In this document: positions 1-9,289 of the stretch, piece by piece
Layout of the letters: each line of letters opens with the position of its first letter
Numbering within the stretch: position 1 is the first letter of the stretch
Assembly (NCBI GenBank): GCA_009691525.1
Contig: SICG01000011.1
Span: 1 to 45,022 of the forward strand
Direction: 5' to 3'
DNA length: 45,022 nt
Source of the DNA: Candidatus Latescibacterota bacterium
GTDB taxonomy: Bacteria > Latescibacterota > UBA2968 > UBA8231
Position numbers and translations under genes: made by a program
Notes under the pieces: model-generated
Database searches by the model: none
What the model was told of the DNA's origin: nothing
Seen by the model: the letters and a program-made list of their open reading frames with translations, nothing else

Positions 1-587
1 GCAAGGGGGCCAATCTGTGGGACAATGAGTTCAGCAACCAGACCGGGCTGATGCGCACTTCGGACGGGGGCATGTGCCGGATCAACGAGTTCAGGCGGGT
101 GGGTTGGGGCGGGACCGGGAACGGCGTACACCTGAGCATCTTCGGCACCCAGGGCTCCTACGAGGAGCAGGCCAATGCCCAGGTCTGGGTGGGGCTGAAG
201 CCAGAGGACACCCAGGACCTGACCGAGTTGCTGGACTGCAAGCAACTGCCGGTCGAAGGGCCAGAAGCGGGCATGAACGAGGTGCTCAAGCGCGATTTTT
301 ACACCGGCATCTCAGCGGTACATCCTGCAGGCCGTTTGCCGCGCAGCTTTGCCGGCCTGCCCAATGGCCACTTCGGCTCGCACCAGTTCCTGGTCGACGA
401 CTTTGTCAAATCCGTGGCCACCCACCGGCTGCCCCCCAACCACGTCTGGAACGCGGCCCGCTACTGCGCCCCCGGCCTGGTGGCCCACGACTCCTCCCTG
501 CGCGAGGGCCAGATGCTGCCGATCCCTGATTTCGGCGATCCGCCCAAAGGCTGGGCCTTCACCGAGTTGGACACCTCGGCCGGGTGA
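1..587 (+). CDS. Gfo/Idh/MocA-family oxidoreductase, C-terminal part (5' end outside window)
   Basis: The reading frame is open from base 3 and closes with TGA at 585-587, giving about 194 C-terminal residues. The sequence carries features of the C-terminal (substrate-binding, alpha/beta) domain of Gfo/Idh/MocA NAD(P)-dependent sugar oxidoreductases: a tract around LWDNEFSNQTGLMRTSDGG, then RRVGWGG, and near the end FVKSVATHRLPPNHVWNAAR, which resembles the usual 'F...l..g..p......a' closing helix. The nucleotide-binding Rossmann half is not in the window, so cofactor motifs cannot be checked. Two more members of the family lie at 3094 and 16989, in keeping with a sugar-catabolic neighbourhood. 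Substrate unknown. Moderate confidence in the family, because only the less conserved half is visible. Confidence 0.7.
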   Translation, partial: KGANLWDNEFSNQTGLMRTSDGGMCRINEFRRVGWGGTGNGVHLSIFGTQGSYEEQANAQVWVGLKPEDTQDLTELLDCKQLPVEGPEAGMNEVLKRDFYTGISAVHPAGRLPRSFAGLPNGHFGSHQFLVDDFVKSVATHRLPPNHVWNAARYCAPGLVAHDSSLREGQMLPIPDFGDPPKGWAFTELDTSAG

Positions 588-686
588 GGCCCGGGCCCTG
601 AACTGCCTTTGCCCTTTTCCTGCCTTCGTCCACACTTCCCGCATACCATAACCGCATAGAACTTTCCAAAAATCTTCACTGAATGC

Positions 687-705
687 AAAAATATGCGATA
701 TTTTT
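687..705. other. AT-rich perfect palindrome downstream of the first gene
   Basis: AAAAATAT (687-694) and ATATTTTT (698-705) are perfectly complementary around a 3-base centre. It lies in the 207-base gap between the oxidoreductase stop (587) and the next recognisable fragment. It might act as a weak transcription end or a protein-binding dyad; an all-A/T stem is weak as a terminator. Nothing else is recognised in 588-734. Confidence 0.3.
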
Positions 706-734
706 AAGTGCAGGGACGCCCCGCAATGCTAGTA

Positions 735-855
735 CTGCTCTGTTGACTGAGGTTGGGAAGTGGTATCTTCAGGAAAAACGGGAGGATACCCACCATGGTG
801 CTGAAAGCCTCGACGGAGCCGTTGCCAGCGTTGGCGGAGTTTCTGGCCCCCTTTC
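735..855 (+). mobile_element. possible left-end remnant of an IS (IS701/DDE-type transposase start)
   Basis: An ATG at 795, preceded by GGGAGG-like purines, opens a frame whose first 20 residues (MVLKASTEPLPALAEFLAPF) look to me like the start of IS701-family DDE transposases. The reading frame then runs straight into an unrelated receiver-domain fragment. The bases just upstream (from about 729, 'gctagtactgctctg') may be the IS terminus. Only about 60 coding bases are left, so this is a recollection-based call. It could instead be a chance ORF leading into the receiver pseudogene. Confidence 0.33.
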
Positions 856-858
856 CGT

Positions 859-1121
859 GCGGGAAAATACGATGTGGCGATCCTGGACCTGGGTATGCCG
901 GAATATCGGGCGATCAGGTGGCCCAGCGGATTCTGGAGATGGACCCTGCGGTGGGGAGGATCTTGTTTACGGGGTGGGAGCTAGATGCGGAGGATCCGCG
1001 CCGACAGGCCTTCGACTTTGTGCTCACCAAACCGCTGCGCGGTCTGCATACACTCAAAGATCTGATCACCCAGGCGATCGCACTCCGCGATCAACGCGTC
1101 GCGGTGCCTAGTGACCGCTGA
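859..1121 (+). pseudogene. response-regulator receiver (REC) domain fragment with frameshift
   Basis: In one frame (from 859) the sequence reads AGKYDVAILDLGMP, the phospho-acceptor strand of a REC domain (D of ILDLGMP). From about 900 the match continues in another frame as GISGDQVAQRI, ending with the conserved lysine region FVLTKPLRGLHTLKDLI and TGA at 1119-1121. One missing base at about 900 accounts for the shift. The N-terminal beta1/acidic-pair part of the domain is absent, replaced by the transposase-like start at 795. It cannot encode a working receiver. It is one of four broken two-component or sigma-54 signalling pieces in this window. The family call is good; the original partner is unknown. 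Confidence 0.65.
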
Positions 1122-1152
1122 AACCCGACTGGCTACCCCGGCAGGCTTAGGC

Positions 1153-3015
<1,863 letters not shown>

Positions 3016-3067
3016 GTAATTCCCTGGATTGGTGGGCCGAAGCGCCCCTGACTGCTGCAGCGTATCT

Positions 3068-3086
3068 AGCCTTATAAGATAAGGCT
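3068..3086. terminator. perfect 8-bp palindrome between Gfo/Idh gene and typA
   Basis: AGCCTTAT (3068-3075), a 3-base loop, and ATAAGGCT (3079-3086) form a perfect hairpin just after the stop of the oxidoreductase at 3094 (minus strand) and about 50 bases before the typA start. There is no following T-tract on the minus strand, so it may be a factor-dependent end, an RNA-stabilising hairpin or an operator for typA. Confidence 0.4.
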
Positions 3087-3093
3087 CAGAGGG

Positions 3094-4092
3094 CTAAACC
3101 GCTATCCCACCGGTGGCTCGCAGCAGGGTTTCCTGCACCAGCAGCTCGTGGGCATAGGGACGGTTAGGGGCCTGCACGCTGGCGATGGCGGCTAAAAAAG
3201 ACCCCAGCTCCCGCTCGTACAGCACCTGGCGGTCCTGCGGCGGGATGTGTACGGTCTGCTCCCCTTTCTGGAACCCACCCCGGGCCGCGTCCAGGCAGAC
3301 CCGCAGGCTGCGACCCGGTTCAAAGGGCTCCATTAGGATGGCGCTGCCCTGGCTGCCGTACACCTCGAAACGCCGCGCCATCGGCGGGGTCTCCATGGCG
3401 GCGATATCGATGAAGGCAATGGCCCGGTCGAACTCGAAGACACCGAGGGTATTATCCTTGAACTCGGGGATCACACCGCTGTCGTTGCGCATGAAGGCGC
3501 TCACCTTGCGGGGCCGGCCCAGCATCCACACCACCTGGTCGAGCATATGGCCACCAAGGTCGTAGAGGATGCCCCCCTGGTGCACACTGATGATCTTGCG
3601 GGCCGCTTCGGAGAGCGAAGTGGACATGTGGGCGCGCACCGAGAAGATCTCCCCCAGAAAACCGGAGCGGGCCCACTCGGTGATCTGGCTGAAGCCCTGG
3701 TGGTAGCGGAACATATAACCCAACTGCACCAGCAAATGCTGCTCCTCGGCCTTGCGCACCACTCTCCGCCACTGGGCCCAGTTGTCGCCAGCGGGCTTGT
3801 CGTACCACACGTGTTTACCGGCCACCACCAGAGCCTCGGTCTGGTTCAGGCCCTCCTCGTTGCGGCCCTCGGAAGCCACAGCGACAATGCTGGTATCTTC
3901 GAGGATCTGCCCAACCGATTCGAACCAGTGGGCCCCGTCATAGGGCGCCTTGCCCTCCACCACCTGCCGTTTTTCCGGATCGGGCTCAAAGATCCCGGCC
4001 AACTCCACCTGGTCGTTCTTTTTCATCGCCAGCCATTTGCCGCTGGCATGGCCGTGTCCGGTGCCGTACTGGGCCATACGTATCTTTGCCAT
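3094..4092 (-). CDS. Gfo/Idh/MocA-family NAD(P)-dependent oxidoreductase
   Basis: This 332-residue protein has the two-domain layout of the family. The N-terminal Rossmann part begins MAKIRMAQYGTGHGHASG (glycine-rich dinucleotide loop near 10-18). The usual EKP signature is DKP here (98-100, in WYDKPAGDN). The middle carries GGILYDLGGHMLDQ (173-186), matching the conserved GG-x3-D-x3-H-x2-D pattern that holds the catalytic acid/base residues. The start ATG has a strong AGGAGG about 6 bases upstream. It is the last gene of a minus-strand set with the mutarotase-like protein (4102) and the enolase-superfamily protein (5082). This suggests oxidation of a sugar, inositol-like compound or sugar acid processed by those genes. 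Precise substrate cannot be told. Confidence 0.9.
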   Translation of the reverse strand: MAKIRMAQYGTGHGHASGKWLAMKKNDQVELAGIFEPDPEKRQVVEGKAPYDGAHWFESVGQILEDTSIVAVASEGRNEEGLNQTEALVVAGKHVWYDKPAGDNWAQWRRVVRKAEEQHLLVQLGYMFRYHQGFSQITEWARSGFLGEIFSVRAHMSTSLSEAARKIISVHQGGILYDLGGHMLDQVVWMLGRPRKVSAFMRNDSGVIPEFKDNTLGVFEFDRAIAFIDIAAMETPPMARRFEVYGSQGSAILMEPFEPGRSLRVCLDAARGGFQKGEQTVHIPPQDRQVLYERELGSFLAAIASVQAPNRPYAHELLVQETLLRATGGIAV

Positions 4093-4101
4093 TCATTCCT
4101 C

Positions 4102-5082
4102 CTATCGAGCCTGTTGTTCAACCAGCAGGGCAACGGCTTTGGCGTCCACCTGCTCTCCAGGAAACTTGTACGGTAGCAGCCACCAGTCCTCGCTGAAAGA
4201 GGCCGATTGCCCTGGCGCCAGGCGCTCTCGAGGACCGATGGGTTCGAGTTCACATACTCCGGTGCCGTTGTACCAGATCGAGATGGTCAACCCCGCTACC
4301 TCGTTGTACACCCGATCCGGAAAGGTGGGGAAACGCTTGACGAACATCAGGTCGTTGCGCATCAAGTAGCCGAACCACCCAGCGTAGGTGTCCATGCCCA
4401 ACTTGGCGTTTTGCGGTGGACCCAACACCTCCAGGAAACCGTCCTGCACCCGGATATTCGGGTCCTTGGGCCAGCAGTCGATGCCCCCTGGGCCGTACAT
4501 GACATAGTGGCTGGGAAAGCGGCTCGGTTCGCTCAGCGGCATAACCACAATGCCGTGACCCAGGGCAAAGGTCCGGCTCCAGTGGCAGCGCTCGACCACC
4601 TCGCCGGAGATGTTTTTGATGGTCTGCACCGTGCGCAGGTGGGAGCCCTCGGCGTCGAGGGTGAACTCCCGAATCAGTTGCACCCCCGAGGCACTGTCGG
4701 CCACACTGGTCAGCCGCGCCTGGCGCGGCCCGGTGATCTCCCCTTTCCAGTCGCCAAACCACAGATCGGGATGGCGGGGAATCACCTGCTCGGGCCCCAC
4801 GTCGCAGCGGCCGGCACTGGGCTCCACCACCGGCTGGCCTGGCGCGTAGCGCCAACCAGCCTGGGCCGGGTCGAGCATCAGGGCGTTCTCGCCGCGGTAG
4901 GCGTACTCCAGGACCCGTCCCCCGCTGGTGCCCAACACCACGCGGGTGGTGGGGTTTTCTATTTTGATGCAATCGGCATAGCCGAAAAACTCCGCGATAC
5001 TTGCGCCTTCCATATGCCCATCCTCTGCCAGGACTGCGCTGCTCAACCCCAGGGTCAGCAGCAGGTGAGGTAACCTGCTCAT
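4102..5082 (-). CDS. secreted galactose-mutarotase-like protein (DUF4380-like)
   Basis: The protein is 326 residues from an ATG at 5082, beginning with a signal peptide (MSRLPHLLLTLGLSSAVLA/ED). The mature part opens with a strand motif seen in aldose-1-epimerase-fold proteins of the DUF4380 type: TRVVLGTSGGRVLEYAYRGENALML. Further fold-typical stretches are SGVQLIREFTLDAEGSHLRTVQTIKNIS and a C-terminal ISIWYNGTGVCELEPIGP. The start is chosen because it gives a clean signal peptide and overlaps the upstream gene's stop by one base (TGATG), a sign of translational coupling; the frame stays open further upstream only inside that neighbour. Likely exported to the periplasm to bind or epimerise a sugar before uptake or oxidation. 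Enzymatic activity is not proven; the family is mostly uncharacterised. Confidence 0.7.
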   Translation of the reverse strand: MSRLPHLLLTLGLSSAVLAEDGHMEGASIAEFFGYADCIKIENPTTRVVLGTSGGRVLEYAYRGENALMLDPAQAGWRYAPGQPVVEPSAGRCDVGPEQVIPRHPDLWFGDWKGEITGPRQARLTSVADSASGVQLIREFTLDAEGSHLRTVQTIKNISGEVVERCHWSRTFALGHGIVVMPLSEPSRFPSHYVMYGPGGIDCWPKDPNIRVQDGFLEVLGPPQNAKLGMDTYAGWFGYLMRNDLMFVKRFPTFPDRVYNEVAGLTISIWYNGTGVCELEPIGPRERLAPGQSASFSEDWWLLPYKFPGEQVDAKAVALLVEQQAR

Positions 5083-6158
5083 CAGGCCACCGAGTACTTG
5101 ACGACCGCCTTCTCGTCCAGCTCGATGCCCAACCCCGGTTTGTCCGGCACCAGGGCGTAGCCGCCTTCGATACGGATCGGCTCGGCCAGCAGGTCGTCCT
5201 CGCGGAAGAAGTTGCCGATGATGTCCGAGGGCAGGGTCGCGGCGGGTGCAGCAGCACAGGCCTGCACATAGCTCATGTCGGTGATGCCCAGGTCCACCCC
5301 ACTGCCGTGCCAGACCGGCACCCCGGCCTGCTCGGCGATATAGCACTGTTTTACGAAGGCCACCATCGAGCCGGGGCTGATATTGAGCATGTCCACCGCC
5401 CCCTTGCGGCAAGCGTCGTACACCGACCGGCCGCTGCCCAGGTGCAGGGCCACCGGCACCGGTAGCTTTTCGCGCAGATGTACGTACCAGTCCAGGTTGT
5501 CCTTGGGCACCGGATCCTCGAAGACCGCCACCAGCTGGCGCAGCGGCCCCAGAGCATCGGCAAAGGCAATGGCGTGGGCGGGCAGATGGAAACGGCAATT
5601 GGGATCCACCGTCACCTTGAAATCGTATCCCACTGCATCGGCCACGGCCTGCAGGCGCTCCACATTGGGGTCCCCCAGAGCGCATTTGATCTTGATGCCG
5701 TGGAACCCCTTGTCCTTGCCCTCTTTGGCCTTGCGGGCCAGGTCCTCCGGGGTGCGCCGGCCGCTCCAGTAATCCACCAGCACTTTGTCGCGCACCTGGG
5801 CGCCCAGCAGGCGGGCGGCGGTCACCCCCAGCTGTTTGCCCACCACGTCGAAGAGGGCCATCTCAAAGGCGCCGTACGCCGACCAGCCCGGCACCGGGAT
5901 GCGGGCCAGATCGATGCGCCCCAGCTCCATGCCGGTCAGGGCGGCGATACCCTGATCCACTTCGCTGGCAGGACAACCGCGGCCGGTCTCGCCGATGCCG
6001 ACGATCCCCGAGTCGCTGGTATGAATGCGAATGATGTGTTTGGGTACCTCGCAGAAGGTCCGCAATCCCTCGTCCTTGGCATCGTATTCGGGCGAGTTCA
6101 CACTGTCCGGCCGCATGGGCACCACGACCTTCCACTTCTCGATGCGGGTGATTTTCAT
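5082..6158 (-). CDS. mandelate racemase/muconate lactonizing enzyme-like protein (enolase superfamily)
   Basis: The 358-residue product has the MR/MLE layout: N-terminal capping domain (MKITRIEKWKVVVPMRPD...) followed by a TIM-like barrel. Visible active-site landmarks are K156/K158 in GIKIKC (the KxK acid/base motif), D185/N187 in VTVDPNCRF, and E214 in VFEDPVPKD. At the place where the third metal ligand is normally found (ADE/GE type), the sequence is ALHLGSGRS (237-245) and no acid is seen, which is odd. The ATG at 6158 is preferred to an upstream in-frame ATG (6236): it matches the family N-terminus and has AGGAG about 8 bases upstream. It is the first gene of the operon with 4102 and 3094. 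Probable role: dehydration or epimerisation of a sugar acid, or a metal-altered relative. Confidence 0.85.
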   Translation of the reverse strand: MKITRIEKWKVVVPMRPDSVNSPEYDAKDEGLRTFCEVPKHIIRIHTSDSGIVGIGETGRGCPASEVDQGIAALTGMELGRIDLARIPVPGWSAYGAFEMALFDVVGKQLGVTAARLLGAQVRDKVLVDYWSGRRTPEDLARKAKEGKDKGFHGIKIKCALGDPNVERLQAVADAVGYDFKVTVDPNCRFHLPAHAIAFADALGPLRQLVAVFEDPVPKDNLDWYVHLREKLPVPVALHLGSGRSVYDACRKGAVDMLNISPGSMVAFVKQCYIAEQAGVPVWHGSGVDLGITDMSYVQACAAAPAATLPSDIIGNFFREDDLLAEPIRIEGGYALVPDKPGLGIELDEKAVVKYSVA

Positions 6159-6308
6159 GACCTGCTCCTGGCAAAGGATGTCGGAAGGGACGCCCCCAAG
6201 ATGCTCAGGGCGATGCCCTCTGTCAAACCCCGCCAAGGGCGCAGGTTGCCCGCGATACTGGAGCGCGGGATCTGCCTAGCCGCTCCTCCGCAGAGGCCGG
6301 GCAAAAAG

Positions 6309-6347
6309 AAAAGGGGCAGCCGACCCTTAGGCCGGCTACCCCTTTTT
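6309..6347. terminator. bidirectional intrinsic terminator
   Basis: AAAAGGGGcAGCCG (6309-6322) pairs with CGGCTaCCCCTTTT (6333-6346), with an A-run on one side and a T-run on the other, so it can end transcription on either strand. It lies just past the stop of the Ig-like fragment (6399, minus strand) and upstream of the enolase-superfamily operon at 6158. It therefore isolates that operon from the large operon upstream. Between 6159 and 6308 I see no gene; this stretch should hold the operon's promoter. Confidence 0.8.
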
Positions 6348-6351
6348 CTGT

Positions 6352-6389
6352 TACTTCCCGAATATCCGGGTACTTCCCGAGTATCCCGG
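6352..6389. repeat. 19-base tandem duplication next to the terminator
   Basis: TACTTCCCGAATATCCGGG (6352-6370) is followed directly by TACTTCCCGAGTATCCCGG (6371-6389): two adjacent copies with two differences. Each copy contains an imperfect dyad (CCCGAATATCCGGG). It may be a simple slippage duplication or two half-sites of a binding site. Confidence 0.6.
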
Positions 6390-6398
6390 TTTGCGTTG

Positions 6399-6524
6399 TT
6401 ACTTCTTCTTGCCCTGGCTCACCGCCACGGTAACGGTACCGGTCTTGGCGGCAGTAACGTTCCCCGCGTCGTCGGTGGCCGTCACAGTGATCTTGTAGAT
6501 CCGGCCCGTGCCGTTGCCCGTGCG
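6399..6524 (-). pseudogene. C-terminal end of a secreted Ig-like/HYR-type domain protein
   Basis: On the minus strand, in a different frame from the sigma-54 relic next to it, the sequence reads RTGNGTGRIYKITVTATDD then AGNVTAAKTGTVTVAVSQGKKK and TAA (6399-6401). This is the last strand pair of a bacterial Ig-like or HYR domain with the lysine-rich tail common in exported proteins. It is directly followed by the terminator at 6309, so it is the genuine 3' end of a lost gene. Everything upstream of about 6525 belongs to the sigma-54 activator relic, so a deletion or recombination joined two unrelated genes. Too short for function. Confidence 0.6.
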
Positions 6525-7484
6525 CCGCGGCCACCATGCCGAGGTTCTCACGGTGGGCACTGGTAAAGGCGCCCTTGAGATGGCCGAAGAGTTCGCTGTC
6601 CTCGAGGCCGTTGGACAGCCGCGCGCTGTTCACCACCACCAAGGGGCCGGTGCTCCGCCGACTGTGGGTGTGGATGGCGTGGGCCAGCAGATCCTGGCCC
6701 GTGCCGCTCTCCCCCAGGATCAGCACCGTGTTGTCGGTGGTGGTGGTCAGGCGCGCCAACTCAACTACCTTGCGCATGGCCGGGCTTTCGGCGACGATGT
6801 CGTCGAACAGGTTGACTGGAGCTTGGTCAGCCGCAAACAGGACCTGCCGGGGCGCCGCCTGCCGGGATTTGCGCAATTCCTCGGCCGCGGCTTTCAGTTC
6901 CTGGCGCAGTCGGCTGTTTTCAAGGACCAGAGGCGCCGTATCCTGGCCCCTGCCGCCGGCCTCGGCGAGGTTGGGAGAGAACACCTCGCGCCCAGCCTCC
7001 GGAAATACCCCTGCAGAGACCGCCGCCTCCACCAGTTCCAGGTCGCGGTGGCGCAGGGATAATACCTGAAGCGAGGGAGCCACGCTGACCAGGAGTTGCT
7101 GTTCCTCGAGACTGAATCCCGCCATTCCTTCCCCGGCGATCTCCACCGCTCCGCGCGCGGTGGGCACCGTGAGGAACCACAAGGCCTGGGGGCCCTGCCA
7201 CAGGCGCAGCCCCTGGTCGATATGGGCCGCCAGCGGGGCCATATCCATGGTGAAGCTCTGGTCGACCAACTGGCCGGCTCTGGGAGCAGCGCGTAGCTCC
7301 GGCCGTGCCGGAGATCGCGCTCGATCAGGTGCACCCACAGGGCCGAAAACCGTATTCCCGCCTGGCGCAGGTGCTCGACCACTGGCGTGACCACGGATGG
7401 GAAGTCGCTGCTGATTTTGAGTTGGCTGGCCGCGTTGGCAACTTCGCAGTGCAGCTCTTGCAGTGTTCCGTCGAAACCCGTCAA
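6525..7484 (-). pseudogene. broken sigma-54-dependent transcriptional activator
   Basis: A TTG at 7484 with GGGAGGG just upstream starts a frame (LTGFDGTLQELHCEVANAAS) that resembles an N-terminal GAF-like sensor region. Near 7276 one base is missing and the match continues in another frame (GQLVDQSFTMDMAPLAAHI) through a coiled linker into a sigma-54 AAA+ domain. There ESPAMRKVVELA, LILGESGTG and LEDSELFGHLKGAFTSA are clear. The Walker A lysine is glutamine (GESGTGQD). The domain stops soon after the GAFTGA loop, at AAHG, where the Ig-like fragment begins; Walker B, arginine fingers and HTH are missing. It sits 13 bases behind the PhyH gene at 7498, so it was probably the last, regulatory gene of that operon. 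Not functional as an ATPase. Confidence 0.8.
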
Positions 7485-7497
7485 ATTCCTCCCTCCC

Positions 7498-8469
7498 TCA
7501 CGCGCAAACCTTGTCCTCCACCCCCCAGCGGTTGTACGCCGGGTCTTCCTCTCTTGCCATCCGGTTGCGGGTTTCCGCCCACAACTGGTGCCAAGCCGCC
7601 GGGTCGCGCAGTTCGCTTTCTGGATGCTTGCGGCTGCGGGCGACAAATCCGGGGAACATCTCGCGGCCGGTGGGCTGGCCAATGGGATTGTAGCGCAGGT
7701 CGAAACTCCAACGCACCTCTTGGCTGTGATTGGGCAGGGAGCCGTGGCAGGTCATCTGGGTCATGAAGAGCACGTCCCCCCGCTGCATGGGCAGGGGCAA
7801 GCCGTCCGCCAAATTGAGCAACTGGTCGGGAATACCCAGGCCGTTCCAGCGCCGGCAGTGCTGGAGTAATCCCTGCTCGTGGCTGTGGGGCATCACCTTC
7901 AGACAGCCATTCTCTATAGTGGCGTCCCAGAGCGGGAACCACACGGTGAGGATCTGGCTCTGATCTGCGGAGGGCAGCAACACCCCGGTGTCCTGGTGCC
8001 ATGGCGTAGATCCCAGTTGTACCTGACCCGTCTTGGGATCCTTGGGGACCAGGTGTTCTGGGGGTTTGAGCCGCACGTGCTGGATGGGGTTGGAGAAGAT
8101 CTCCGGCCCGATCAGCGCTTCCACTACGTCCAGCAGTTTCCCGTTGCGCAAGGTCTGGAACACCGCCGGCCCGGCCCAGAAGGGGGTATCCGCTTTGATG
8201 CCTTTCTGCGGCAGCGAAAAATCAAAATACTGGGCGTGCGTACTGCCGCTCTCGGCGCAAATCTGGATCAGCCGCCGGCCGAAGGGCAACTCCTCATAGG
8301 TGGAGGAGATGCGCCCCTGGGCGTACAATTCCTCCGCCAGTTTGTCCAGCACCTCTTCGTATTCGCGGATCACCGGGTCCAGATCCAGCGCCGGATCCAG
8401 CAGTCCGCGCACCACCAGGTAACCCTCTTGCTCAAAGTGAGACAACTGCGACACAGTGAGAACGGGCAT
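7498..8469 (-). CDS. phytanoyl-CoA dioxygenase (PhyH) family protein, canonical HxD
   Basis: This 323-residue Fe(II)/2-oxoglutarate-dependent oxygenase-fold protein shows the metal-binding facial triad: H158 and D160 in TPWHQDTG, distal H242 in MTCHGSLPNHS, with the 2-oxoglutarate-binding arginine expected about ten residues later (R253 in EVRWSFDLRYN). The N-terminus HFEQEGYLVVRGLL is the usual PhyH start. ATG at 8469 has CAGGAG upstream. It is one of four PhyH-type genes in the same operon. It differs from the paralogues at 9290 and 14319, which lack the metal-binding aspartate. Expected to hydroxylate or oxidatively demethylate a small substrate; no substrate can be read from sequence. Confidence 0.9.
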   Translation of the reverse strand: MPVLTVSQLSHFEQEGYLVVRGLLDPALDLDPVIREYEEVLDKLAEELYAQGRISSTYEELPFGRRLIQICAESGSTHAQYFDFSLPQKGIKADTPFWAGPAVFQTLRNGKLLDVVEALIGPEIFSNPIQHVRLKPPEHLVPKDPKTGQVQLGSTPWHQDTGVLLPSADQSQILTVWFPLWDATIENGCLKVMPHSHEQGLLQHCRRWNGLGIPDQLLNLADGLPLPMQRGDVLFMTQMTCHGSLPNHSQEVRWSFDLRYNPIGQPTGREMFPGFVARSRKHPESELRDPAAWHQLWAETRNRMAREEDPAYNRWGVEDKVCA

Positions 8470-8520
8470 TTCAATATCTCCTGTCGGATATGGCAGCGGG
8501 GCGACTCCGCAACGCGTTTC

Positions 8521-9288
8521 TCATCTGCCTAACCAGCCGCCGTCCACCACCAGAATGGACCCGTGTACATAGGAAGCGGCTTCCGAACAAAGAAAAACCA
8601 CCGCGCCTTTCAGGTCGTCCGGCTGGCCCCAACGACCGGCCGGGATACGCGTCATCAGTTGCCCGGAGCGCACCGGATCATCGCGGAGGGCCTGGTTGTT
8701 GTCGGTGGCGATGTACCCCGGAGCGATGGCGTTGACGTTGACCCCTTTGCCGGCCCATTCGTTGGCCAGGGCCATGGTCAGCGTGCCGATGGCGCCCTTG
8801 GCCGCCGCGTACCCAGGCACCGTGATGCCTCCCTGAAAGGTGAGCACCGAGGCGGTGAAGACGATCTTGCCCCGCCCCCTGGCCACCATCTCTTTGCCAA
8901 ACTCGCGGGCCAAGATGTACTGGGCGTCCAGGTTGATGCCCACCACCTCGTCCCAGTACGCGTCCGAGTGCTCCACCGCCGGCGCCCGGCGGATGATGCC
9001 GGCGTTGTTGATGAGCATGTCCACCACCCCCACCTCTGCCTTCACCATTTCCACAAAGGTGTAGAGTGCCTGGCGATCCCCCAGGTCGCAGGCAAAGGGC
9101 CAGAAGCGCCGGCCGCTGGCCTTTACTTCCCGCTCCACTTCACTGCCCGGCACCAGCGAGGCGCTCACCCCGACGATGTCGGCCCCGGCTTCGGCCAGAG
9201 CCAGGGCCAAACCCTTGCCGATGCCCCGCCGACACCCGGTGACCAGGGCCACCTTGCCGTCGAGTCGGAACTGGTCCAACACCCCCAT
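8521..9288 (-). CDS. short-chain dehydrogenase/reductase (KduD/gluconate 5-dehydrogenase-like)
   Basis: A classical SDR of 255 residues: TGCRRGIG cofactor loop near residue 18-25, NNAG motif in MLINNAGIIRR, catalytic serine region VFTASVLTFQGG, and Y-x3-K in GYAAAKGA. The C-terminal ASYVHGSILVVDGGWLGR is typical. Overall it reads most like 2-dehydro-3-deoxy-gluconate 5-dehydrogenase (KduD) or gluconate 5-dehydrogenase enzymes. This fits the neighbouring mannonate-dehydratase-like (10195) and enolase-superfamily genes: dehydratases make 2-keto-3-deoxy sugar acids, which such SDRs interconvert. It starts one base after the stop of the gene at 9290, so it is co-transcribed. Exact specificity is inferred. 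Confidence 0.9.
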   Translation of the reverse strand: MGVLDQFRLDGKVALVTGCRRGIGKGLALALAEAGADIVGVSASLVPGSEVEREVKASGRRFWPFACDLGDRQALYTFVEMVKAEVGVVDMLINNAGIIRRAPAVEHSDAYWDEVVGINLDAQYILAREFGKEMVARGRGKIVFTASVLTFQGGITVPGYAAAKGAIGTLTMALANEWAGKGVNVNAIAPGYIATDNNQALRDDPVRSGQLMTRIPAGRWGQPDDLKGAVVFLCSEAASYVHGSILVVDGGWLGR

Positions 9289-9289
9289 C

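Noticed and set aside
5083-5685. Longer start for the mutarotase-like gene within 5082-6158
   Set aside because: The extra 200 residues are an out-of-phase reading of the enolase-superfamily gene; the ATG at 5082 gives a clean signal peptide and an overlap start.
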